Part shown: piece by piece, positions 24,736 to 35,702 of the stretch
Numbering within the stretch: the first letter of the stretch is position 1
Layout: each line of letters starts with the position of its first letter
NCBI GenBank assembly: GCA_031763025.1
Contig: JASSKH010000024.1
Location: 5,981,387-6,045,386 of the forward strand
Length of the DNA stretch: 64,000 nt
From: Macrocystis pyrifera
Taxonomy: Eukaryota > Sar > Phaeophyceae > Laminariales > Laminariaceae
Direction of reading: 5' to 3'
The notes under the pieces: model-generated
What the model saw: only the letters and a program-made list of their open reading frames with translations
Database searches by the model: none
Told to the model about the DNA's origin: nothing
Position numbers and translations under genes: made by a program

Positions 24736-24767
24736 ACCCAACCCTAACCCTGACCCTAACCCTAGCT
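24736..24767. repeat. Telomere-like interstitial (CCCTAA) repeats
   Basis: CCCAACCCAACCCTAACCCTGACCCTAACCCTAG gives about four degenerate units. A weaker stretch is at 25423-25448. Confidence 0.6.
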
Positions 24768-25135
24768 ATGAAGGGTGCTACCTACTGAGCCATGGGGGTA
24801 AAAGTATTGATCGAATACCCAGCGTAGAGGGCAATCCTCATAACGATCTCCCCTCCCTCTGAACGGCGGGATATTTGGGGATGAAACGGTACCGTATACG
24901 GCCGTGCATTGATCCACCCACCCCCGCTTCGTTTCAACGCCTACCTGGGGAACAGCGGTGATAAGTTTTTAGAGACGCAAGCGCAAGTGTTTCTCTATAA
25001 TGAAACGTTCCGAGGTCAGATTCGAAGCCGTGCCCTCGTCGACTCCAAATGTGAGGGTGTTGCCTACTGAGCTGCAGTATAGGGGTAAAATATCGATCGA
25101 TTACCCAGCCCAGGGTAATCTATTATTTGTAGTTG
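24740..25135 (-). mobile_element. Family M tRNA-related SINE, about 1.3 units
   Basis: Two copies of CTACTGAGC(C/T) with GGGTAAAA.TAT(T)GATCGA and ACCCAGC lie about 290 bp apart around a body with CTGAACGGCGGGAT and CGCTTCGTTTCAA. On the minus strand an A box (GCAGCTCAGTAGG) and B box (GGCTTCGAATC) are visible near 25064 and 25020. Confidence 0.65.
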
Positions 25136-25895
25136 TAGAGCAGAATGGACTCAGGGACCTACTACGTACTGCTACTAATAGCAGGTGTGCTTGCTGGTTC
25201 TGGTCTGGTGACTCACACAAGGTATTTGGCGATGTTGGAAGATATAGACTCTCGTATTGGTTGCTGCTTGCCTCGCCTGATGTCTTTCTGAGCGAAGGGG
25301 CGAGGCATTCGACAGTCAGGCAGGCGATAACGCCTGCCAGGTATTGATGAGGGAACGCTTGCTGTGAGTCATACTGCCGCAACAGGGGAGAGGGGATAAC
25401 TTAACAAAAACCTTATAATAACATAACCCTATCTCTAACCCCAACCCTGCAGCTCTTCTAGGTGCCGGCGGCATGCGATTTCAGCGTGCGCGGTGACAGG
25501 AGAGCAGGGGCTACTGCTAGGGCTGGGGACTGACTGACTCTATCAGTAGCGATTGCACTGCCGTCAGAATCAATCAGTACACTGTATTGCAGCAGGAGTA
25601 TACCGCTGCCGTATCTCCTCTCTTCTCTCTCCTCTTTCCCGCCGAAACGCACTCGCTGTGGGTTTAGGTACTGCTTTTAATACGGCGTGTTTCTTGGACG
25701 TACACGTGAGATGAAAACTACACTGTACTGGCAAACATACTGGCCGGGCCAGTCAGTAGATTACTAACACTGTCAGTACACATGTCGAGGTACGTGGCCT
25801 TACGGCTAGATTTATCAGCGCTGCAGTAGATTAGGCGGTATGGGGCAAGCCCAACTACTATTAGCACTGTGCAGGCTCACTCTGGGTGGATTCGA

Positions 25896-26008
25896 TCACT
25901 CGCTGACTCACTCACTCACTCACTCACTCACTCAATCAATCACTCAATCACCCACTCACCCACTCACTCACTCAATCAATCACTCAATCACCCACTCACC
26001 CACTCACA
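25896..26008. repeat. Tetranucleotide array (CACT/CAAT/CACC)n
   Basis: ACTCACTCACTCA blocks alternate with ATCAATCACTCAATC and ACCCACTCACCC. A longer unit repeats at 25921-25965 and 25966-26007. Confidence 0.85.
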
Positions 26009-26457
26009 AGTGCTGGGTTCATAACAGCGGCGTTTTGCCTCTCCAGCGCTTCTGAGCGAGAGGCCAAGCGTTCCTCTTTCGAGAAGAACAATAAATAGCA
26101 ACGCCTCCACAACATTAGAGGCGAACCGGGGATGCCATGACAAGCGCCCAGCCCCAGCTATCACCGTGTAACACGAAATATTACTCACTCCCTGCTGCGA
26201 CGAATATCCGAGTCGGTTTTCTCGAAAGCAAGGAGGGTACACAATACGAAAACGGTATCCTCGAGACTCATCCCGTGGTAGATGGGGGTTGCACTGTTTG
26301 GACTAAATATTTTCTGACCGGTCGAGCTTCTTCTCAAAGCGATCAAACTACCGGTCGGCCGTCCCACCCGCAAGCGATTCCATTTGGCACCCTGCTCCTA
26401 CCACAATGCGCCTCAGACATGATGCTAGAGATATAGATATCATAGACACTTTTCCCA

Positions 26458-26564
26458 CTACGGGGGACCATAGTAAATAGGACCAAATATTGTTAGTAAA
26501 AATAGGTAAATATATAATTTTTTGTGTACACCGTAGGTCCTATTTACTATGGACCCCCGTAATA
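26458..26564 (+). mobile_element. Family A MITE
   Basis: Complete copy; the two arms are of different subtypes (GACCATAGTAAAT left, TATTTACTATGGACC right). Confidence 0.88.
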
Positions 26565-26946
26565 AGCATCACCCCTAGAGGGGTCAGTGCTTTCTCGTGG
26601 AAAGACCTCGACGAAGCCTTCCCGTCGATGCCTCGTTCGGCGCTTCGCACCTTCTCCCCTGTTTCGTGTCGAGAAAATCGGCCTCGAAATTTGTCAGAGG
26701 GACGGGGTGTTACACGGAATGCGTCGCGATGGTGGGCAAGTGGGCAGCGATCAAGAGGGCGTATAGCTGTCGCTCATAGCCAGGAACTCGCGCATTTATT
26801 GGCAGGTCACCACTTGTAGCAGCCGTCAACTCGTTTTTGTGTCACACAAGATGGGTCTCCGTCGGACGTATCAAAGGTTTCTGGCAAGTTCGAAAGGGGT
26901 TTCCCTACTTTTGGCGTCGTCACTCGCATTCGCTTATTCGGATTCA

Positions 26947-27358
26947 GGGGGGGGGGTGTACTCGATAGGAGAGATGTACTCGATCTCATGCATGGCCGTA
27001 GTCGTATGACCATAGACCCTCGCATCCCCACGGAGCATGTCGGGTTTTCACCGACCAGGCAGACATTGCTTGCACCAAGCGCGAAGCGCCGTGAGGTGTC
27101 CGGCGAGTCGCATGAAGGGTGAGCTGCATCCTACTAAGAACCGCTTGTGAGGCGGACTTGTATATGGATGACAGCCTCAATGAGTTAGTTTAATTTCCGG
27201 TGTAGCCACTTCCAGAGACAGCAATGGGAGCACTATGTAACTGCCTCTTGGGTGCCTTACCTTGAACACTACGTGATACGATCAATTCCCTTGTGCAGAG
27301 TAGAGGTTCTTTACTTCGCACAAATGATCTCACTCGACAACCGGCTGTGGGCGACCGC

Positions 27359-27405
<47 letters not shown>

Positions 27406-27497
27406 GGTACCCTGGATGTCTAGCTCACGTATTGAGCGGCATGTTTTACAGTGTCGTTGCCAACCGACGCCAACCCAACCGGGGGGGGGGGGGGGGT
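26947..27497 (-). mobile_element. Family L element, long form, with 44-nt A tract
   Basis: The C end (11 G on the plus strand) is at 26947, the core at 27000-27260, then a 44-nt A run (27361-27404) and CCGACGCCAACCCAACC followed by 17 G. It shares a duplicated GTACTCGAT-type tail with the 37-kb copy, so they belong to one subfamily. Confidence 0.8.
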
Positions 27498-27781
27498 TCC
27501 GTGTAGGTCGGAGGTGTGGACATATCTGGTAGTAAACAGACGCGTGCAACGGTCCAGGGGTATAACTCCAAATTTGTGCTTGTGAGGCCCCTCGCCTGGT
27601 ATATTAATAGGAGATATCCACCTCCTCACCCAAGCTGACAAAAAAAACACATCATACGTAGATGAACAATGAACAATCCTTCCCGGCATGCATGGCCTAG
27701 GTGCTACAGGAAGAAAAATATTGTAAAAACGTGAGTGGCACTCCAAGGATACGTGCTGGGTAGTTCCTTGGCCTTTCAGGG

Positions 27782-27863
27782 CCTGCGGTTCAAATTCTGG
27801 GGACGAACCACTCAAATTCTAAATAGTTTTATCCCCCAAAACGGGCCTGCAATACTAGAAAGG
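27782..27863. repeat. Family B foldback, diverged
   Basis: It keeps TTCTGGGGACGAACCACTCA and CCCAAAACGGGCCTGCAATAC, ending just before the 35-nt C tract at 27877. Confidence 0.65.
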
Positions 27864-27875
27864 ATTCAGGAGCCC

Positions 27876-27876
<1 letters not shown>

Positions 27877-27913
<37 letters not shown>

Positions 27914-27977
27914 GCAGTCAGACTATGGTCATACGACTACGACAATGCATGATAATGAGCTCACCTCTCCCCTCCCC

Positions 27978-28014
<37 letters not shown>
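27877..28014 (+). mobile_element. Family L tail fragment between two C tracts
   Basis: Only ACTATGGTCATACGACTACG to AATGAGCTCACCTCTCC is present, bounded by a 35-nt C tract (27877-27911) and a 36-nt C tract (27979-28014). Confidence 0.7.
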
Positions 28015-28015
<1 letters not shown>

Positions 28016-28048
28016 CGGTAGTCAGAAACGTCTTCTCCTAAAACGTGC

Positions 28049-28156
28049 TATTGCGGAGGATCATAGTAAATACCACCTACGGTACACACAAGAACCTACA
28101 TATTTCCCTATTTTTACTGACAAAATTCTGTCCCATTTACTATGGTCCCCCGTAAT
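28049..28156 (-). mobile_element. Family A MITE
   Basis: Complete reverse copy; the left terminus is TATTGCGGAGGATC. Confidence 0.86.
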
Positions 28157-28359
28157 ATTGTAATACATCTATCGTAGGTTCAACAAGCAGTTATTAATAG
28201 AAATGCTACGTATAATCACCGGGTACGATATTAATATTTAGAAAAAAAAAAAAAAAAAAAACGTTTTTTAACGAAGAAAATAAAAAAAAAAGGTCTTGCG
28301 CTTCGCGCTTGCGCGCTTCATCATCATCAACTATTTTTACGATTGTTATTTATTCATAC

Positions 28360-28470
28360 TATTACGGGGGGTCCATAGTTAACAGGACCTATGGTGTACA
28401 TAAAAAACTATATATTTGCCTATTTTTAGTAAAAAAAAATGGTCCCGTTAACTATGGACCCCTGTAATAA
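28360..28470 (-). mobile_element. Family A MITE
   Basis: Complete reverse copy with GTTAAC-type arms; the core contains a run of A where TAACAAAATTT is usual. Confidence 0.87.
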
Positions 28471-28639
28471 TAGATGTATACGATGCCGGCGTCGAGTGGC
28501 GGTGATATCGTAGGCTGGAGGGTAAAGTAAGCGGCGTGTGCACATCACGGAAAAAAATATTAGCACCACCGACAGGAAGTAAGTAGGAATACACTACCGA
28601 ACGCCTTAGTGAGGTGCCCAGGATGAAAGGGGGAAGGGG

Positions 28640-28642
<3 letters not shown>

Positions 28643-28682
<40 letters not shown>

Positions 28683-28994
28683 GGAGTGTACTCATCATCA
28701 TGTATGGCCGTAGTCATATGGCCATAGACCCTCGACGCATCTCTATATACAATGCCGGGACGGAGCATGTCGGGTTTTCGCCGACCAGGCAGACATTGCT
28801 TGCGCCAAGCGCGAAGCGTAACGTGAGGTGTTGGGCGGGTCGCATTAAGGGTGAGCTGCATCCTACTGAGAACCGCTTTAGAGGCGGATTTTCTTGCGTA
28901 TGGATGACAGCATCAATGAATTGATTTAATTTCTGGTGTACGGCCACTTCCAGAGACAGCAATGGGTTTACTATGGGGGGGGGGGGGGGGGGGG
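28643..28994 (-). mobile_element. Family L element bounded by G tracts
   Basis: A 39-nt G tract (28643-28681), GGAGTGTACTCATCATCATG, core, then CAGCAATGGGTTTACTAT and a 20-nt G tract (28975-28994). Confidence 0.8.
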
Positions 28995-29436
28995 AGGGGA
29001 ACTGTTATAATAGGAACCTTCAAGGGTAGGGATATATCGGCGGTCGGCGGGACGGAGGGGGAGAGAGGGGAGGGGTGGAAGCGAGAGGGAAAGGGGGGGG
29101 GGGGGGCTGAACGAAAGAGAAAGCAAGCCCGTTTGGGGTTGTGGGGGGGGAGGGAAGTTCGGAGTGCTCTAGGGGAGGGAGATGCAGTAAGGGGTGCCGC
29201 TGATAACGGCTATCAATAGAGCGGCGATAACTTTACCAATGCGGACGAAGCGGCGAGCGACTAAATGGGCGGGGGGGTGAGGGGGGGGGGGGGGTAGCCA
29301 GCGATGGGCAGAAGGAAGGCAGTGAAAACGTAATACTACAGGAGAAGTGCAACAAAAGTTGAAACATCGGAGAGAAAAAAAAAAATGTTTATAATTGAGT
29401 CGCGTTTTGTGTCGGGCGGTAATTGAGAGGGGCGCG

Positions 29437-29470
<34 letters not shown>

Positions 29471-29538
29471 CTGAGAGTATGTATCCCCGCCCCCCCGCGT
29501 TGATGAGCACAAACACAAAATATGTAATACGTGGAAAA
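28995..29538. other. G-rich low-complexity DNA
   Basis: Many G runs (for example 29093-29106, 29279-29294 and 33 nt at 29438-29470) in purine-rich sequence. No gene. Confidence 0.6.
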
Positions 29539-29671
29539 AAGGTGATGAGCGCCCAAACTGTTGGAGGTGTCTCTATTAGGAGTAGGAGCGGTGCTTCGTC
29601 TCGGAAGGGAGGCGTGGTCATTGGCCAAATGACTAATGCAAGCAACAAGTGAGCACGCCCCCTCCCCCCCG
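29539..29671 (+). mobile_element. Family K element, C-run end
   Basis: ACTGTTGGAGGTGTCTCTAT, CGTCTCGGAAGGGAGGCGTG, GGCCAAATGACTAATGCAAG, then GTGAGCACGCCCCC. About 110 bp with a C-rich end like that of family L. Confidence 0.7.
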
Positions 29672-29689
29672 CCACCCCCGCTAATTATA

Positions 29690-30257
29690 CATAGGTTGGG
29701 TTGGCGTCGGTTGGCAACGACACTGTAAAACATGCCGTTCACTACGTAAGCCAGAACCAAAGGTACAATTTTTTTTTTCGGCGGTCGGTCACAGCCGGCG
29801 ATCGAGTAAAAATCTTTTGTGCGGGGTGGAGAACCTATACTCCGCACAAGGGGAATGATATTATCACGTACCAGGTGGTGTTTACGGTAAGGCACCCGCG
29901 AGGCAGTTACATAGTACCCCGATTGCTGTCTCTGTGGTGTTTAGGGTAAGGCACCCACGAGGCACTTACATAGTACCCCCATTGCTGTCTCTGGAAGTGG
30001 CCACACCGGAAAATAAATTGACTCTTTGAAGCTGTATTCCATATGCAAGCCCGCCTCACAAGCGGTGCTTAGTAGGATGCAGCTCACCCTTCATGCGACT
30101 CGACGAACACCTCACGGCGCTTCGCGCTTGGTGCAAGCAATGTCTGCCTGGTCGGTGAAAACCCGGCGCGCTCCGTCCCGGCATTGTAGAGATGCGAGGG
30201 TCTATGGTCATACGACTACGGCCATGCATGATATCGAGTACACCCCCCCCCCCTTCC
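29690..30257 (+). mobile_element. Family L element, long form
   Basis: GGTTGGGTTGGCGTCGGTTGG, a T run, GGCGGTCGGTCACAGCC, the core, and ATCGAGTACACC with C runs. A segment around GGTAAGGCACCC(G/A)CGAGGCA is duplicated in tandem at 29886-29993. Confidence 0.8.
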
Positions 30258-30333
30258 CCCCCCGCACCCCCTCTATGGTCATACGACTAGGGCCATGCAT
30301 GATAATGAGTACGCCCGCCCCCCCCAACCCCCT
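30258..30333 (+). repeat. Family L tail fragment
   Basis: A second CCCCCTCTATGGTCATACGAC to AATGAGTACGCCCGCCCC unit follows the previous element directly, punctuated by C runs. Confidence 0.7.
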
Positions 30334-31237
30334 CTCCTTCCAGGCCGAGGCTTATTAAGGCAAGCAAGTATTTCGTGCACCAGAAACGAAATCTCCGGCA
30401 GCACTACAAAGTGCCAGGAAACAGGTGCAAGGCATGAGACACTTGTTCTTTACTACTATAGTAGTCCTTCCTATGATAGCTACCACACTAGCAAAACCGC
30501 TAAAAAACGCTCGGCAATATTCTGTTGCCTGACATATTTTTTTGGTTGGCTAGATGGCGCCTTAGTCGTTTTCGCTGTTGATATTTCTTTACTTCAGTAG
30601 TGCAGACAGTGTTACAATTAGCCGCTCGATCAACAACGCGCAGCGCGTATTTCAACTGATACACGAAAAATATATATAAAGTGGAAGGAAAAAGAGGGGG
30701 GGGAAAAAAATCGTATCCGTGTCTTGTTTCGTTTTTTTGGGCAATTCTAAGACCATCTCCTGTACTATTAAACGGTTTCGTTTTTTTCATTGCTTAACTC
30801 CTTTCGAATGTGGACATGTCGGCACCTTCACAGCCAGCCACGCCGCGAGAGGAATCCCGTGTTCTTATTTGTGGAGACCGCAGCTAAACAAACTGTACTG
30901 ATAAAGCACGCAGTGACACAGCAGCAGTAGTAGCAGTATAGTCCATCTGAACGGTCGATCCAAAACAGTGTTTTCGGAAGCCATACATCGGCGGGAGGGG
31001 GGGGAAGGGTCGGGTGAAACGGACGAAAAAAAAAAAAAAAGGTGTTGCCGCTGTCTGCAGCAACTACTGAGCTATGACACGACAAAGGGCTGAAATAACA
31101 ATCGTGGATCACTTGCCCACTCCACAGCTTCAAAAGCCCTCGTCACAACCTTCCGACAAACAGGAACCGGGGGTAAGAGAAGCAAAACATATACCAGGCA
31201 CATATATATTTTCGTACGTACAGCAGTAGTACACGGA
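30334..31237. other. No gene seen
   Basis: Unique AT-moderate sequence with an A run at 31026-31040. Confidence 0.5.
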
Positions 31238-31369
31238 AAACAAAACGTGATGATAGCCCGAATGTTGGAGGTGGCTCCATCAGAAGAAAGAGAACGGCCC
31301 CCGCTCCGTCTCGAAAGGGATGCGTGGTCAATGGCCAAATGACCTCACTTCAAATAACGAATGAGTACG

Positions 31370-31411
<42 letters not shown>
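31238..31411 (+). mobile_element. Family K element with 42-nt C run
   Basis: ATGTTGGAGGTGGCTCCAT, CCGTCTCGAAAGGGATGCG, CCAAATGACCTC, AATGAGTACG, then 42 C (31370-31411), the longest run in the window. Confidence 0.75.
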
Positions 31412-31413
<2 letters not shown>

Positions 31414-31707
31414 GGGTCTCGGAACGACGGAGTGTTTTGGGACGCGTCGGTTGTCCGAACTCCATGGTACGGTCGTACGTGCCCATCAGATACCCAAAAT
31501 TTCGTTCAAGTTCCTGGGGGCCCAGGGAGACATGTGTGCACGTATATACACACGACGTACCACTACTATTAGTAATAGTGGCCGTGAATATAAAAATTCA
31601 TATAAATTCTGATGTGTACACTGAACGGGGATAATATCCCCGACCACAGCAGTGGTTGGCAGCTAGGACGCACGCGCGGCAAGCAGGCGTTTCTGCGAAA
31701 TGATCGT

Positions 31708-31784
31708 TTCAACCCGTTTCTGGGACAGACTACTTAGAATTTGAGTGATTTTGCCTTCAGATCGGGACTGCGGTCCTAAAACGG
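31708..31784. repeat. Family B foldback
   Basis: CCCGTTTCTGGGACAGACTA, TAGAATTTGAGTGAT and ATCGGGACTGCGGTCC are present. Confidence 0.75.
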
Positions 31785-31818
31785 TCGAGTTCGTTCGTCA
31801 GCAGCGGGATCCACTATC

Positions 31819-31913
31819 AACCCTTTTAGTGCCGCAGTCCCGTTTTGGGGACAAATCACTTGGAATTAGAGTGGTTTGTCTCGAAAACGGGACCGCAGTA
31901 CTAAAAGGGTTAA
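31819..31913. repeat. Family B foldback, near-perfect
   Basis: A near-perfect palindrome bounded by AACCCTTTTAGTGCCGCAG and its inverse CTGCGGT-type arm CGCAGTACTAAAAGGGTT. Best example for the full-length unit, about 95 bp. Confidence 0.9.
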
Positions 31914-31944
31914 ACCCCACACAGTGGTAGAGCTATAATCAGCG

Positions 31945-32002
31945 TCGGAAACGAAAGACGACATTGAGCCTGGACACCAGATTGACGTTTCTTGAGCCAC
32001 GA
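31945..32002 (+). repeat. Short repeat shared with 35250-35308
   Basis: TTGAGCCTGGACACCAGATTG here and TTTAGCCTGGACACCAAATTG there, each about 30-110 bp after a family B copy. Local segments carrying B plus flank were duplicated. Confidence 0.65.
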
Positions 32003-32103
32003 CGGATCAACAACATTACTACCCCAATGCTGATTGATCATATCTGGTTCTGATAACCACGTCCCCCCTGCGACAAAATTATTGGGTTGTGATTGCAACG
32101 CGT

Positions 32104-32200
32104 TAACCCCTTAGAGTACCGCAGTCTCGTTTTGGGGACAAATCACTTGGAATTAGACTGGTTTGTCCCCAAATCGGGACTGCGGTACTGAAGGGGTTAA
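32104..32200. repeat. Family B foldback, near-perfect
   Basis: Bounded by TAACCCCTTAGAGTACCGCAG and CTGCGGTACTGAAGGGGTTA. It lies 190 bp from the previous copy. Confidence 0.9.
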
Positions 32201-32341
32201 GAGGAGCCCAGCCAACTCTCATTCATCCGTATCAATTGCCCAGCCTGGCCGGGTAAAATCGGCGATACCACACAGGCGTAAGATAGCAAACGGCCATTTT
32301 TGGATGATGTTTTTCGAAATCACTTCGTCATCATCAGCATC

Positions 32342-32343
<2 letters not shown>

Positions 32344-32376
<33 letters not shown>
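32344..32376. repeat. Poly(T), 33 nt
   Basis: Isolated homopolymer, followed by a duplicated CCGATCCGATCCGA. Confidence 0.9.
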
Positions 32377-32647
32377 CCGATCCGATCCGAAAATGACAGA
32401 CGGCAGCGTGCAAAAGTCAGACTAACAACTGCTTTTGCTGTACGATCTTCCATGCAGAAAATAGAACACAATCGAAACATCGCCCGTACGTAGCTTGCAA
32501 AGACTTATTGCCCTGGCATAGTAGAAGATCATTTATATATATATATACGACTTTCGGCCAAAATTCTCTCATCTCTCACAGCATTCTACTGCAGCAGTAG
32601 CATTAATAGTTGTGGCGCCATCCTTACGTAATACCAGGTAACCTCTT

Positions 32648-32757
32648 ATTTACGGGGGACCATAGTAAATAGGACCGAATATTGTCAGCAAAAACAGTGA
32701 AATATATTAGGTTTTTATGTATACCATAGGTCCTATTAACTATGGCCCCCCATAATA
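32648..32757 (+). mobile_element. Family A MITE
   Basis: Complete forward copy abutting a family B foldback at 32760. Confidence 0.87.
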
Positions 32758-32759
32758 GA

Positions 32760-32842
32760 TCTGCAGTCCCGTTTTGGAAACATACCAGTCAAATTTTAAG
32801 TACATTGTCCCCGAAACGGGACTGCACTCCTAAAAGGGTCAA
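32760..32842. repeat. Family B foldback
   Basis: Directly follows a family A copy: CTGCAGTCCCGTTTTGGAAA, then GAAACGGGACTGCAC and TAAAAGGGT. Confidence 0.85.
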
Positions 32843-33028
32843 TAAAGAAAAACAGGTGCCAGTACCTGACTAGTACTACAGGTGCTAAGTCTTTTTTATT
32901 CATGCATAGATAGATGCCTCTCGCCACATGCAAAGGGCCGAACTTGTTCTCAGAATTCGACTTAATGGAGCGAGATCCCAGTTCTGCCTTTCTCTTGGTC
33001 AAACCACCACACGTGGAATTTCGAATTA

Positions 33029-33103
33029 AGAAAAAAAAAAACGGAGTTTCGAGCCAAACTTAAGTTGCGGAAATTTGGCCCGAAACTCCATTTTTTTTTT
33101 TTA
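33029..33103. repeat. Short perfect-type foldback with A/T ends
   Basis: AAAAAAAACGGAGTTTCG and AGCCAAACTT pair with AATTTGGCCC and GAAACTCCATTTTTTTT across a loop of about 10 nt. Confidence 0.8.
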
Positions 33104-33199
33104 CGTCATTATTTTCACCTGTCTTTCGATGCCGGCACCGACCGACCCAGTCGGGCTCGCTTTTATCAGACTGTGTGCGGCCCTGTCTGTGATGAGCGT

Positions 33200-33318
33200 T
33201 GTGTGTGTTCTTCATATTATTAAACCGTTCTTTCTATCCGTCGACATCCAGCACGACAATCGGTTTCCGTGCCGCTTCTCCAATCCTATTAAAGAGAGGG
33301 ATACAAGAAGCTCTGTGT
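33200..33318 (+). mobile_element. Family C element
   Basis: About 120 bp: (GT)n-TTCTTCA, TTAAACCGTTCTTTCTATCC, GTCGACATCCAGCAC, then TTCCGTGCCG and a CTCTGTGTGG end. It has no ORF. One side is a simple-repeat tail, so it may be a short retroposon read from its tail inward. Confidence 0.7.
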
Positions 33319-33320
33319 GG

Positions 33321-33429
33321 TATTACGGGGGTCCATAGTTAATACCACCTATGGTATACATAAAAACTAATATATTTACCTATTTTTACTGACAACATTT
33401 GGTCCTATTTACTGTGGACCCTCGTAATA
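33321..33429 (-). mobile_element. Family A MITE with mixed arms
   Basis: The left arm is the GTCCATAGTTAAT type and the right arm the TATTTACTGTGGACC type. It abuts a family C element ending at 33318. Confidence 0.86.
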
Positions 33430-33609
33430 GCAAAAAAAAAACATTAAGAATACCGCCGTACGAGACAGAGATACTGTTAATACGTTGTTATGCAGTAAGT
33501 AGAATAGGCCATGCAATGTCCGTATCCAGTACGATGATGGCATATACATGGCATTGCATTGTTTGCTCTGCTTACTGCATTACAAGGTATTTATATTAAT
33601 AGTATCTAT

Positions 33610-33736
33610 GACTGCTGTGTCGTGGTTTAGTGACCACAGAGCTTTTATTTGTATTGCTCTATCGGAACCGACACTGGGCGTGCTGGGTGTCGACGGGTAG
33701 GTATTACGGTTTAATGTTAAGAACACACACAACTTC

Positions 33737-33738
<2 letters not shown>
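33610..33738 (-). mobile_element. Family C element
   Basis: Reverse copy from GTGACCACAGAGC to GTTAAGAACACACACAAC, with GTGTCGACGGGTAGG in the middle. It abuts the (TAG)n array. A foldback of GCAGTAAGTAGA and TCTGCTTACTGCA precedes it at 33491-33582. Confidence 0.7.
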
Positions 33739-33791
<53 letters not shown>

Positions 33792-33801
33792 TGTTGTTGT
33801 T

Positions 33802-34021
<220 letters not shown>

Positions 34022-34127
34022 TATTACAGGGGTCCATAGTTAACGGAACAAAATTTTGTTAGTAAAAATAGGCAAATATATAGTTTTTATGTACACCATA
34101 GGTCCTGTTAACTATGGACCTCCGGAA

Positions 34128-34129
<2 letters not shown>
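34022..34129 (+). mobile_element. Family A MITE inside (TAG)n
   Basis: It interrupts the TAG microsatellite exactly at a TA. Ends are TTACAGGGGTCC and GGACCTCCGGAA. Almost identical to the copy at 34226. Confidence 0.9.
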
Positions 34130-34160
<31 letters not shown>

Positions 34161-34167
34161 TGGTAGT

Positions 34168-34207
<40 letters not shown>

Positions 34208-34225
34208 CAGTGGTAGTAGTGGTAG

Positions 34226-34331
34226 TATTACAGGGGTCCATAGTTAACGGAACAAAATTTTGTTAGTAAAAATAGGCAAATATATAGTTTTTATGTACAC
34301 CATAGGTCCTGTTAACTATGGACCTCCGGAA

Positions 34332-34333
<2 letters not shown>
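34226..34333 (+). mobile_element. Family A MITE inside (TAG)n, duplicate
   Basis: It shares the unusual ACAGGGG and TCCGGAAT terminal changes with 34022-34129. The MITE and its microsatellite flank were therefore duplicated together. Confidence 0.9.
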
Positions 34334-34364
<31 letters not shown>

Positions 34365-34377
34365 TGGTAGTAGTAGC

Positions 34378-34414
<37 letters not shown>

Positions 34415-34726
34415 ATAAAGTAGGTACAGAGGGGAGGAAGACTTCGTGCTTACGGGTATATATAGATGCTGTTTTGGCTTCCCCTGGTGTTCTTCTTCTC
34501 CGTTCTGGAACTGTTTACGTTGAAGATCATGCTGCACATGCATTGTCGGGTGGCAAACAAACGCAATCATACTGCCTGTAACACAAAGAAACCCCGCATG
34601 ATTTCGTAATGCTGACTGCTTTGTCGACACGTATGTATGTTCATGCGTTTCTAACTGCAGTTTTTACAGCCCTATAAGAAACGGCGGAATTGATTATTTT
34701 GCCGTAACATGGTATCGCACACCAGA

Positions 34727-34792
34727 CTCTTACTACTACTGTGTGTGCTGCTATTTTGTACCAGGTATCAACTACTACTACTACCACTACTG

Positions 34793-34841
<49 letters not shown>

Positions 34842-34843
34842 TG
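34727..34843. repeat. (CTA)n microsatellite
   Basis: CTA repeats with scattered variants; inverse orientation to the array 300 bp upstream. Confidence 0.9.
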
Positions 34844-35003
34844 GGGACTCACCTATTTCTAGCAACACAAATCACAGCAAGCAGTAGCTTCTACCAGATA
34901 CCAGCTACGTGGCGCCTGGGGCATACGTCCGTCTGTTCTGATCTTCTTGTTCTTCCTTTGGTATGCCTCATCATCATCTATTGCAGTGGGCGCCCGCAGT
35001 TAT

Positions 35004-35134
35004 AACCCTCTCAGGAGTGCAGTCCCGTTTTGGGGACAGAGTACTTGAAATTTGACTCGTTTGTCCCCAAAACGGGACTGCAGTCATAAAAAGGTAAAGT
35101 CCCCAAAATGGGACTGCAGTCCTGAAAGAGTTAA
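35004..35134. repeat. Family B foldback with a third arm
   Basis: A complete B unit (35004-35096) is followed by an extra right arm, AGTCCCCAAAATGGGACTGC, to AAAGAGTTAA. Confidence 0.85.
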
Positions 35135-35364
35135 GAAACAATACGCTGTATGAAAAAATAGGCTCAGATCGCCACGAGCAAAAAGAAAATTGGGTTGAGA
35201 AACACAGCTCAACAGTGTGACCAAATTTAAATCCTATACAAGAGAGATAGATCAAGGTCGGAAGAAAAGAAGACATTTAGCCTGGACACCAAATTGACGC
35301 TTCTTAACAATATGGGCTTACTTTTTGTTTTTTTTTGTTTCTTGACCGTTTATTTTCTCGCCTT

Positions 35365-35702
35365 TCTTTTCTCTCTCCCACCTATAGCCGTAATTCAGAT
35401 CTGGGGCCGCACAGCAGGCCCTGCTCCCGCCGCCGCACTACCGCTCGTGCCTTCATTTTTGTCCCGAGAGAGCAGAAAGCTTCACTCCTTCCTTCCTTCC
35501 CTCGTCGGCTCGCGTCTGTCTATAATTTCGCCTACCCACGCTACGCGCTCTCAGCAGATGATTTTCTTTTTGTTTTGAAAGTTTTAAAATGACAAAAAAA
35601 ATAATAATAATAATCTCATCACTGCTCTGAGATTTGAACTCACGGACTCAACCCTTCTGGTAGCACTCGAGGGCACTCCACTGAGCCACCGGGACGACCG
35701 TA
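35365..35702 (-). mobile_element. Family D-related SINE with tRNA-like head
   Basis: The body CCCACCTATAGCCGTAATTC to CGTCGGCTCGCGTC is followed by a head. On the minus strand the head reads CCCGGTGGCTCAGTGGAG (A box) and GAGTTCAAATCTC (B box). Confidence 0.7.

Larger units (their letters stand above)
25136..27000. other. No gene assigned
   Basis: Holds the tetranucleotide array and one A MITE. A GC-rich frame at 26580-26819 (VSAFSWKDLDEAFPSM...) could be a transposon scrap; unrecognised. Confidence 0.4.

Noticed and set aside
27190..27549. Frame with a long Phe or Lys run
   Set aside because: Caused by the 44-nt A tract inside an L element.
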